Source: JAJYSO01 sp964579505 (GTDB lineage: Bacteria; Bacteroidota; Bacteroidia; Flavobacteriales; Flavobacteriaceae). Taken from it: a DNA stretch of 64,000 bases. Below, one piece after another: positions 49,232 to 57,439 of the stretch. The stretch spans positions 54,717 through 118,716 of the forward strand of contig CAZOGC010000008.1 in the NCBI GenBank assembly GCA_964579505.1. Reading direction: 5' to 3'. The position numbers and the translations under genes were made by a program. Under the pieces are notes generated by a model. It saw nothing but the letters and a program-made list of their open reading frames with translations, was not told the DNA's origin and did not search any database. How positions within the stretch are numbered: the first letter of the stretch is position 1; each line of letters starts with the position of its first letter.

Positions 49232-52200
49232 TTATAACGACACATGGAGGCCAAAGCTTATGGTTCCTTGATTTGAAGGCATACTTCTTATGCCATAAGT
49301 GGCATTATGAAATTCGGGGTCAATGCCATATTTGTTGGCTTTCCATAACATCAGATTGGACACCTGAAGCCGTAAAGTGATATCCTTCGCTTTAAATTTA
49401 TGTACGAAATTTTCAGGCAAACTGTACGCAAGCGTAATGTCGCGAAGCTTTATGTAGGAAGCGCTCACTACATTGATATCTGCTTTTTTATAATAATTGA
49501 CATCCCTTCTGCTACCACTTAGAGATCTGCTAGATACATAAGAAGGTATGTTAGTAATGAATTCATCCCCGGGTTTCTTCCACCGGTCGTTAAATTCTGC
49601 ATGTACATTTCCTTCTTCAAAGGCATCTCCATACGAGATATTTGAATGGTTAAGTCTGCCAGTATAAAAGTCGTTAACATCCCGGCGCATTACATGCCCC
49701 AAGTTATAAATGGTATTGATGTTTAAACTAAAACCTTTATATCGAAAGGAGTTAGAAAGCCCTCCGCTCCAAACAGGTTGGTAAGTCCCCATAAAAACAA
49801 TATCCTCCGGTTTAGAAATATTTCTGGTTTTGGTCTTGGTGCCATCAGACAAATAAATCATTGGATCGCCCATAGAATCCAACCCGGCATAACGGTAAGC
49901 AAATACTGCAAATGCGGGATACCCTGTGAAATACTGTTGCCTTACTTTTTGATCACCGGTTGTAATGGGTGCTACATTGTTCATCTGGGTAATGGTATTC
50001 TTATTATAGGCCATGGTAAACATGGTGCTCCAATTAAAATTTTTACTGTTAATATTATAAGAGCGAAGGCTAACTTCTATTCCTTTATTTTCGAGAGCGC
50101 CAAAGTTTCCGATGATAGATGAATATCCCGTAAAAGCGTTTGTAGGTAGCTCACCCAATAGATTTTTCGTTTGTTTTCTATATAGATCTATTGAACCGGT
50201 TAAATGGTTCTCTAATATCGAAAAATCTACTCCTAAATTTATCGTTTTGGTGCTTTCCCAGGTTAATTTTCTATTAGCGGGGGTAGAAAGGAATATACCC
50301 ACCCCGCCGGGCAAGAAACCGCTTGATTGGGGTTCATATATATCAAAAGAGGAAGCGGTTCCCGGTAATGGAGAGTTACCGGTTATACCGTAGGTGGCGC
50401 GCAGTGCCAACCGGTTTACCCAGTTTTCGTCTGCCATAAAATTTTCTTTGCCTAGCTGCCATTTAGCGCCAACGCTCCACACGGGTCGGTTTTGTGCAGA
50501 CTTATCAACTCCAAATAAATTACTTTGGTCAATACGCCAGCTCCCATTTACCGTATATTTATGATTGTAAGTATAAGCGGCATTGGCATAATAGGAGGTA
50601 AACCGTGTTGTAAATTCCATTTGATCAAAAGAATCATCAGATAAAGTACTTCGGCCGAAACCATTAGGCATTACCGATCCGATTACACCGTCAGTTCTTA
50701 AAGTAGCATAATCAATAGAAGCATAGGTCTGTAGTTTTGCATTGTATCCTCTTACAGTACTGCTGTGAGACTGAATGCGTTTTTCTCGCGCTTCTTGGCC
50801 TACCAATAGAGTTAGTTGGTGTAACCCGTTTTTCCAATTATTGTCATAAACCAATTGATTTCTTACGGTCCAGTTTCGGCGATTCCAATTGGTAACAGAA
50901 TACCTTCCTCCGGTGGTGGGTAAATAATAGATAGGGGTGGAGGAAGCGGTAGGTGCTACCGTAAATTGTACAACTTCTGCTCTTACGCGATAGCTTTTTT
51001 CGTCATCATAACTGGTTGTTTTCTTGTTTTCTTTTACATAGGCATACAAGCCTTTAAATTGTAAGTTTTTGAATAGATTTATGCTTGCGCCACCAACGAT
51101 ACGGTTTGCTAGAGAATTGTTTTTGGTGTAACCATAATTGAATTCATCTAAAGGATTATAGTCTAAATTTATATTACTTCTGTTTTGAAAATCAATCCTT
51201 ACAGAATCACTCAAATATCCCATATAGGGCATAGACAGGTTGTTACCATTTGCATCTCTAAACAACTGATAAGGATAAAAGCGATTATCGATATTGATTG
51301 TGCGTTTTGCACTAGCAACTGTCTGGGTTAAATCAGCTATTAAATATAGATGAATGTCTTCGTTAAGATAATAATCTTGTCTTAGGTTAATCTTATAGGT
51401 ATCATTGTCTTCCCCCGGTCGATTTGATTGATCGTCTGTATAAGCCATTGAACCATAAAAAGAATATTTATCTCCTCCACCGGATAAAGAAATAGTATGG
51501 TGCATAAGTACGGAATTACGATACCACAAATCACGGATTTGCCCCACATTATTTATAGAGGCAAGGCTATCTAACATGGAAGCAGCTCGGGCATCTGAAA
51601 TAAAGCCACGGTATTGGCGGTACAATATGCTTTCATGTGGAGGCATTCCACTACTTCCCAAATTTGTATATGCGGCAGCAGAATTATAGGGGTAGGTAAT
51701 CGGGTCAAAAACGTCTTTGGCAGCCTGTATAAACTGACGGCTGTTTAATACCGGGAAATAGTTTAGATCGGGTTTTCCTCGAAAACTGATAAATCCATCG
51801 TAATTTACTTTTAGTTTCTGATCTAGGCGACCGTGTTTTGTTGTAATGACAATTACTCCATTTGATGCTCTTGCTCCCCAGATGGAAGCCGTTGTTGCAT
51901 CTTTTAAAACTGTAATCTCCGCTACATTCTGTGGGTTGATAGAAGAGGCATTATCTAGTGCGATACCATCTACCACAATAAGGGGTCCTCTGTTTGTACC
52001 TGTGTACCCACCCGGGGTGTTAGGGTCAGGAATGCCAATTGTAGATAAACCACGTATTAAGATGGGGTTTTGAGAAGCGCTAGGAGAGTTGTTAACGGTT
52101 AGACCGGGAATTAGTCCATCCAATCTTTGTAGGATATTCATGCTAGAGGAACGGTTTTCCACTATATCCATATCCGGTTGAGAGAAAGAACCGGTACTTC

Positions 52201-52894
52201 TTTCTTTTGATATTGTTTGATAGCCGGTAAAGACTACTTTAACTTGATCGAGCTTTAGAGCACTTTCATGAAGGGTTACATTTAAGGTTGTCTCGCCTTT
52301 TTTTAGGGTGTATACTTTGGTTTTAAACCCTAGCATACTAAAACTGAGCTTGTCTCCGGGTTTAGCTTCAATACTGTAGAGCCCTTCGGTGGTTGTAGCA
52401 ACAGCGCGTTCACCGTTGTTTACCGAAACTTTTACTCCCGGAATAGGCACCCCATTTTTGTCGACTACTTTCCCAACTATAGTTTGCTGCTGAATATTAT
52501 TTTTTATAAGGGTGGTTGGAACTGAAGTGTTTGTAGCCCCTTTCTTTAAAATAATTTGATGCTTTAGTATAGTAAAGCGTATATACATGGGGTCTAAAAT
52601 ACTATGCAGCACTTGTGCTAAAGATTCGTTTTTATAGACCGCTGTAACTTTTGTAGAAGGATCAATTTCTTTTGGACTATAAAAAAAACTATAACCGGTT
52701 TGTTTTTCAATTTGCTGAAAAACGATTGCTAAAGAAGCGTCTTTTGCAATTACAGAAATCTTATCGCTTTGTTCAAAACCATAGGTGTAGGGGGTTATAA
52801 GACAGCAAAATAGAAGAATAAGTACGCTTAGCCTAGGAGCGATACTCCCTTTTGTGGCAAAAGCAGGTCTTCTTTTGTCAAAATTTGTTTTCAT
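49232..52894 (-). CDS. SusC/RagA family TonB-linked receptor with STN domain
   Basis: The protein has 1,220 residues. After a signal peptide (to about residue 40) comes an STN domain (about 48-110, ISVIAKDASLAIVFQQIEKQ), which contacts FecR-type anti-sigma factors. A carboxypeptidase-regulatory-like domain follows (about 138-215, VGKVVDKNGVPIPGVKVSV). The TonB plug domain contains LKDATTASIWGARASNGVIV, the SusC signature, then the 22-strand barrel ending in GTISFGLHVSL. The STN domain predicts transmembrane signalling to the FecR encoded next door, so ligand import should switch on a sigma factor. It is intact, and is transcribed with susD. Confidence 0.95.
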   Translation of the reverse strand: MKTNFDKRRPAFATKGSIAPRLSVLILLFCCLITPYTYGFEQSDKISVIAKDASLAIVFQQIEKQTGYSFFYSPKEIDPSTKVTAVYKNESLAQVLHSILDPMYIRFTILKHQIILKKGATNTSVPTTLIKNNIQQQTIVGKVVDKNGVPIPGVKVSVNNGERAVATTTEGLYSIEAKPGDKLSFSMLGFKTKVYTLKKGETTLNVTLHESALKLDQVKVVFTGYQTISKERSTGSFSQPDMDIVENRSSSMNILQRLDGLIPGLTVNNSPSASQNPILIRGLSTIGIPDPNTPGGYTGTNRGPLIVVDGIALDNASSINPQNVAEITVLKDATTASIWGARASNGVIVITTKHGRLDQKLKVNYDGFISFRGKPDLNYFPVLNSRQFIQAAKDVFDPITYPYNSAAAYTNLGSSGMPPHESILYRQYRGFISDARAASMLDSLASINNVGQIRDLWYRNSVLMHHTISLSGGGDKYSFYGSMAYTDDQSNRPGEDNDTYKINLRQDYYLNEDIHLYLIADLTQTVASAKRTINIDNRFYPYQLFRDANGNNLSMPYMGYLSDSVRIDFQNRSNINLDYNPLDEFNYGYTKNNSLANRIVGGASINLFKNLQFKGLYAYVKENKKTTSYDDEKSYRVRAEVVQFTVAPTASSTPIYYLPTTGGRYSVTNWNRRNWTVRNQLVYDNNWKNGLHQLTLLVGQEAREKRIQSHSSTVRGYNAKLQTYASIDYATLRTDGVIGSVMPNGFGRSTLSDDSFDQMEFTTRFTSYYANAAYTYNHKYTVNGSWRIDQSNLFGVDKSAQNRPVWSVGAKWQLGKENFMADENWVNRLALRATYGITGNSPLPGTASSFDIYEPQSSGFLPGGVGIFLSTPANRKLTWESTKTINLGVDFSILENHLTGSIDLYRKQTKNLLGELPTNAFTGYSSIIGNFGALENKGIEVSLRSYNINSKNFNWSTMFTMAYNKNTITQMNNVAPITTGDQKVRQQYFTGYPAFAVFAYRYAGLDSMGDPMIYLSDGTKTKTRNISKPEDIVFMGTYQPVWSGGLSNSFRYKGFSLNINTIYNLGHVMRRDVNDFYTGRLNHSNISYGDAFEEGNVHAEFNDRWKKPGDEFITNIPSYVSSRSLSGSRRDVNYYKKADINVVSASYIKLRDITLAYSLPENFVHKFKAKDITLRLQVSNLMLWKANKYGIDPEFHNATYGIRSMPSNQGTISFGLHVSL

Positions 52895-52912
52895 AAAAGG
52901 TGATTTGAGGAT

Positions 52913-54025
52913 TTATTTGCTGGGTTTATTGATTGTTATTTTGTTTCCATGGATGGTGTAATTGAAATTTTTATAGGTCTGAAAGGTTTTCATTACTTGT
53001 TCTATACTCTCTTTTTGAAACCTTGCCGTAATAATTAAACGGTTTAGCGCCGGGTAGTGATTGTCAATTACCACGTTGTATTTACGTTCTAGTTTGTGCA
53101 CAATTACCGCAAAAGGATCTTTGATAAAGACCAGTTCTCCTTTTGTCCAAGCCGTATATTTTTCAATATATACCGGAGTTGTTTGTAGGTTTTTATTGTG
53201 GTAGAAAACCTTGTAGCCGGGTTTTACTAAGATTGAATCTTGGGTATGCGGGTTTTTAGCGCTGATACTTCCACTGATGAGTACGGCGTAGCTTTCATGC
53301 TCATTTTTATAGGCAGATACTACAAAATGAGTCCCTAATACTTTAATGCCCAAATTTTTAGTGTGCACAATAAAAGGATGTTGCACGTTGTGAGTAACCT
53401 TAAACAAACCTTCTCCTTCTAAATAAACTTCTCTTTTGGCTATATGCGAACTAAATTGTACCGGAAAGCGAAGCGAAGAGCCGGCATTTAGCTGAACCTC
53501 GGTTCCATCTGATAAGATGACAGAAAAGGTTTTTCCGTAAGGAACGGTAAGGGTATTGTAAACCACTTGTTGGGTTGTAGTGTCTGCCTTTATTTGATTA
53601 TAGACGATAGTTTGGTGCTGAATGGTATAGTGCTCCTCTTTGTTGAGTTGCAACTGTTTGTCAGTACGTATATATTGAACACTTCCATCATTGAGTTTGA
53701 GTTTTACAAATTCTTGTTGAGGGGTAGGAGAAATGAGGAACGCATAATAAGAAACCCCGCCTAAACATAGTAAACCAATGAAAATAGCAGCTATGCGTAA
53801 AAATATTTTTCGTTGTTTATGTCGTCTTTGTTGTAATAGTTGCCGTTTAATGTTAGCAAAGCCTTCAATATGAGATAAGGGGTGGGCAGCGTCTAATCCG
53901 TATTGTAGCTGAATAGATCGTTTAAACACCACTTGATTTTCGGGTATTTCTAGCCAAGCGAGTAAGGAATCTAACTCAGCATCAGTAAGGGTGTTTTCCA
54001 GGTATTTTAAAATAAGGTCTTCCAA
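52913..54025 (-). CDS. FecR family anti-sigma factor
   Basis: The protein has 370 residues. The cytosolic N terminus (residues 1-72, EDLILKYLENTLTDAELDSL) binds sigma. One membrane helix follows at about 75-98 (IFLRIAAIFIGLLCLGGVSY). The periplasmic FecR domain lies at about 160-265 (VPYGKTFSVILSDGTEVQLN). The C-terminal DUF4974 domain (KLERKYNVVIDNHYPALNRL) resembles a secretin/STN partner. FecR passes the TonB-receptor signal to a FecI-type sigma. The gene ends 18 bases before susC. Its normal partner, a sigma gene directly upstream, is absent here; the FecI-type gene lies at the far end of the cluster. Confidence 0.94.
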   Translation of the reverse strand: MEDLILKYLENTLTDAELDSLLAWLEIPENQVVFKRSIQLQYGLDAAHPLSHIEGFANIKRQLLQQRRHKQRKIFLRIAAIFIGLLCLGGVSYYAFLISPTPQQEFVKLKLNDGSVQYIRTDKQLQLNKEEHYTIQHQTIVYNQIKADTTTQQVVYNTLTVPYGKTFSVILSDGTEVQLNAGSSLRFPVQFSSHIAKREVYLEGEGLFKVTHNVQHPFIVHTKNLGIKVLGTHFVVSAYKNEHESYAVLISGSISAKNPHTQDSILVKPGYKVFYHNKNLQTTPVYIEKYTAWTKGELVFIKDPFAVIVHKLERKYNVVIDNHYPALNRLIITARFQKESIEQVMKTFQTYKNFNYTIHGNKITINKPSK

Positions 54026-54319
54026 AAGATTTACTTGAGCGTTTCATATACATGATGTGACTTTTGGTAAAAACCCTTAAAGAATATTTAAATTTTTTTT
54101 GTTAAAAGTTATTTTGAGACGTTAAAAATCGAGAGTGTTGCCTAGATTTGATTGTTCGTATGTCTTGTAAATACTGATGTTTGCTGTTTTTTTAAGGAAG
54201 TCGAGAAAAGAGTTTAGAAGCTAAAAAAAACATAACATTTTTTAGACTTTTCGAGATGAGTTTTGCGAAAAAAGAAACCTTTATAGGATGTTTTATTCCT
54301 TAAAATCACTTATATAAAT
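54026..54319. other. 294-bp intergenic region upstream of fecR
   Basis: No gene is visible. On the minus strand a possible ECF-type promoter (GCAACA ... CGTCTC, spacer 14) lies about 90 bases before the fecR start. The rest is AT-rich with no strong hairpin. Confidence 0.4.
54116..54141 (-). promoter_or_regulatory. Possible ECF-type promoter for the fecR-susCD operon
   Basis: On the minus strand, GCAACA (plus 54136-54141) and CGTCTC (plus 54116-54121) resemble the GCAACC/CGTCTT pair at 36750 and 38040. The spacer is 14 instead of 16 bases, so this may be chance. Confidence 0.25.
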
Positions 54320-56134
54320 TTAAAAACAATACCTATTTTCGGCAATTAACTGATCAGCTATCGCATTTTTTAATTGCGTTATATTAGGATAGTGATGATA
54401 TTTGGTATAACGTTTAAGTCCCATTAATAACGTTTTTTGGTTATCGCCCGTAGCCAATGAGATAATAGCTTCTTTTCCTTTTTGCATTACCGTTTCAGTT
54501 GCTTGATAGAGATAGAGTCGCGTCATAGCAATTTGAACAGAAACGGCTTCTTCTCCTTGTATACCCGCTTGTTTTTCGGTGCGTAGCAACATGGCTTCTG
54601 TATGAAAAATTTTGATAAGCATATCAGCCGCATTCATCAATATATTTTGATGATTTTTAAGGTGTTGCGTATATTTTTTAACGGTACTTCCGGTTATCAT
54701 TAAGAATACTTTTTTTAGGTTTTTTAAAACCTCTTTTTCCTCAGCAAACAACACGGTTGAGTTGGGTTTATTGAAGTTGGAAAGTTGCGTGAGTTCATCT
54801 TGAATCGCCTTAGCGGGAGCTATTAAATCTAATTCGCCTTTTAGAGCCTTTTTTAGGAGCATACCTACGGCATGCATGCGGTTAATCTCATTGGTGCCTT
54901 CATAAATTCTAGGAATGCGAGCATCTCGCCAAGCAGCCTCCATAGGTGCTTCTTTAGAATAGCCCATGCCACCATAAATTTGCAACCCTTCATCGCTACA
55001 TTTTTGTACAGATTCCGACCCTTCTACTTTTATGAGTGAACATTCTACCGCAAAATTTTCTACAGCTTTTAGTTTAGCTTCTCCGGCGGAGTATCCTTCT
55101 TGTAAAAAAACTTGGGTTTGCTCTTCAATTAGTTGAGCCGTACGATAAACGGTAGATTCGCAGGCGTATGCCTGTGTGGCCATTTGGGCCAACTTAGATT
55201 TAATGGCTTCAAACTGAGCTATTTTAGTACCAAACTGTTCTCGTTCATTGGCGTAGTTTACGGCGAGTGTAGTCAACCTTCTTTGGGTATCTAGACAAGC
55301 AGCCCCCAATTTTATTCGTCCGATGTTTAAAATATTCATAGCAATTTTAAATCCCTTTCCCCTGCCAGCCAACATATTTTCAACCGGTACGCGGGTATTT
55401 TCAAAAAACACCTGTCGTGTAGAAGAAGAATGTATGCCCAATTTGTCTTCCTCATTTCCCAGTTTTATACCGTTTGGTTTTTCTTTGTCATGTTCTACAA
55501 TAAAAGCAGACAGGTACTTATCATCTTTGATGCGGGCAAAAACGATAAAAGTGTGGGCAAATCCGGAGTTAGAAATCCACATTTTTTGTCCATTTATAAG
55601 ATAGTGTTTTTTATCTTTAGAGAGGGTGGCGGTTGTCTTTCCTGAATTGGCGTCGCTGCCGGCTGTAGGCTCGGTTAATGCGTAGGCGCCAAACCATTCT
55701 CCGGTAGCCAGTTTGGGCAGGTATTTTGCTTTTTGTTGATCGGTTCCGTACAGCGCAATAGGTAAGGTGCCAATACCGGTATGTGCCCCATAGGCCGTAG
55801 CCATAGAGCCGGTGGCTCCTGAAAAATAGTCGGTAACGAGCATAGCCGAAACAAAGTCCATTCCTAGCCCTTGATATTTTTCATCGAGTGTAATTCCCAA
55901 TAATCCTAACGCACCGGCTTTTTTTAAAATAGCTTCGGTAAGTGCGTAGTCGTGTGCTTCAAATCGTTTTTTGTTGGGAATGATCTCGCGTTCTACAAAA
56001 GCTTTTACAGTCTCGCGCATCAGCTGCTGTTCTTCACTAAAATCTTCGGGTGTAAAAGTATTTTTACAAGAAGATTCTTTTATAATGAAAGCTCCTCCAA
56101 CTATTTTTTCGGGGTCTTTTTTTTTGTTGCTCAT
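54320..56134 (-). CDS. fadE: Acyl-CoA dehydrogenase, FadE-like
   Basis: The protein has 604 residues, the long acyl-CoA dehydrogenase form with a C-terminal helical extension. FAD/substrate motifs are AYALTEPTAGSDANSGKTTA and MWISNSGFAHTFIVFARIKD. The catalytic-Glu region and C-terminal motif of the core domain are IYGGMGYSKEAPMEAAWRDA followed by RIYEGTNEINR. It introduces the first double bond in fatty acyl-CoA, passing electrons to ETF. It is the third gene of a unit matching Bacillus fadN-fadA-fadE in order and length, which is why the symbol is used. The ETF genes are not in the window. Confidence 0.9.
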   Translation of the reverse strand: MSNKKKDPEKIVGGAFIIKESSCKNTFTPEDFSEEQQLMRETVKAFVEREIIPNKKRFEAHDYALTEAILKKAGALGLLGITLDEKYQGLGMDFVSAMLVTDYFSGATGSMATAYGAHTGIGTLPIALYGTDQQKAKYLPKLATGEWFGAYALTEPTAGSDANSGKTTATLSKDKKHYLINGQKMWISNSGFAHTFIVFARIKDDKYLSAFIVEHDKEKPNGIKLGNEEDKLGIHSSSTRQVFFENTRVPVENMLAGRGKGFKIAMNILNIGRIKLGAACLDTQRRLTTLAVNYANEREQFGTKIAQFEAIKSKLAQMATQAYACESTVYRTAQLIEEQTQVFLQEGYSAGEAKLKAVENFAVECSLIKVEGSESVQKCSDEGLQIYGGMGYSKEAPMEAAWRDARIPRIYEGTNEINRMHAVGMLLKKALKGELDLIAPAKAIQDELTQLSNFNKPNSTVLFAEEKEVLKNLKKVFLMITGSTVKKYTQHLKNHQNILMNAADMLIKIFHTEAMLLRTEKQAGIQGEEAVSVQIAMTRLYLYQATETVMQKGKEAIISLATGDNQKTLLMGLKRYTKYHHYPNITQLKNAIADQLIAENRYCF

Positions 56135-56205
56135 ATCCTAAAATGTTTACAGAAAGTTTAAATGAACTCATTATAAAGATACGAAATTACCGGGAGAAAA
56201 ACCAG

Positions 56206-57393
56206 TTAAAAAACTTCATAAATTCCGGCGGCGCCTTGTCCGTTTCCTACACACATAGTTACCATAGCGTATTTGTTATGAAGTTTACGACGCTGCATTT
56301 CATGAAAAATTTGTACCGATAGTTTGGCACCGGTACATCCCAACGGGTGGCCTAAAGCAATGGCTCCGCCATTTACGTTAACAATGTTTTCGTCTAACCC
56401 GAGCTCACGAATAACGGCCACTGATTGGGAGGCAAAGGCTTCATTGAGTTCTACCAGCTCAATATCGTTGAGTTTTACGCCGGCTAGTTTTAAAGCCTTG
56501 GGCACGGCATGGGCCGGTCCTATTCCCATAATTTTAGGATCTACTCCAACGGCGGCATAATTAACAAGACGCGCCATAGGTTCTAATTGCAACTCTTTCA
56601 TCATCTCTTCACTCATTACGATTACAAAGGCGGCTCCATCACTCATCTGTGATGAATTTCCGGCAGTAACACAGCCTCCTTGTGCAAATACCGGACGCAG
56701 TTTAGCTAATACCTCAAGTGAAGTGTCTTTTCGAGGGCCTTCGTCTTGGGTGAGGGTGTAATTTTTTGTCTTTTTCTTTCCGTCAGTAGCCACATAGGTT
56801 TCATCAATGGTTATGGGAACAATCTGCTCATCAAAATAGCCATTTGCTTGCGCATGAAGTGCTTTTTGATGAGAATTATAGGAAAATTCATCTTGGTCTT
56901 CTCTAGTAATTTTGAACTGTTTGGCTACTTCTTCTGCCGTTAATCCCATTCCCCAATAATAATCGGCATGGCCATTTTTGGCTACTTGATAGCTGGGTGA
57001 AGGTTTAAACCCGCCCATTGGTACATAGCTCATGCTTTCTGATCCGCCTGCAATAATGCAATCGGCCATTCCACTTTGAATTTTAGCGGTGGCAATAGCA
57101 ATGGTTTCTAATCCTGAAGAGCAAAACCGGTTAACAGTCATACCGGGAATATCTACCCGGTTCATCGCCATTAAAGAGATGAGTCGCCCCATGTTTAGGC
57201 CTTGTTCTGCTTCTGGCATGGCATTGCCTACAATGATATCATCAATACGATCTTTGGTTAGTTGAGGTACTTGTTTTAAAAGATATTGAATGGTTTCTGC
57301 GGCCAGCTCGTCTGGACGTTTAAAACGAAACATGCCTCTTGGGGCTTTTCCCACAGCAGTTCGGTATCCTTTTATGATGTATGCTGTTTTCAT
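56206..57393 (-). CDS. fadA: Acetyl-CoA C-acyltransferase (3-ketoacyl-CoA thiolase)
   Basis: The protein has 395 residues. The nucleophilic Cys is in VNRFCSSGLETIAIATAKIQ, near residue 90. The C-terminal motifs are GGAIALGHPLGCTGAKLSVQ (His) and MVTMCVGNGQGAAGIYEVF (second Cys, G-x-G). It performs the last step of beta-oxidation, releasing acetyl-CoA. It lies between the bifunctional hydratase/dehydrogenase gene (46 bases) and the acyl-CoA dehydrogenase gene (71 bases) on the same strand. The thiolase could also serve biosynthesis, but this setting argues for degradation. Confidence 0.94.
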   Translation of the reverse strand: MKTAYIIKGYRTAVGKAPRGMFRFKRPDELAAETIQYLLKQVPQLTKDRIDDIIVGNAMPEAEQGLNMGRLISLMAMNRVDIPGMTVNRFCSSGLETIAIATAKIQSGMADCIIAGGSESMSYVPMGGFKPSPSYQVAKNGHADYYWGMGLTAEEVAKQFKITREDQDEFSYNSHQKALHAQANGYFDEQIVPITIDETYVATDGKKKTKNYTLTQDEGPRKDTSLEVLAKLRPVFAQGGCVTAGNSSQMSDGAAFVIVMSEEMMKELQLEPMARLVNYAAVGVDPKIMGIGPAHAVPKALKLAGVKLNDIELVELNEAFASQSVAVIRELGLDENIVNVNGGAIALGHPLGCTGAKLSVQIFHEMQRRKLHNKYAMVTMCVGNGQGAAGIYEVF

Positions 57394-57439
57394 AGCAAAT
57401 AAATTTTAGTGCGTTTCTCACGCTTATTTTTTAAGTAGA

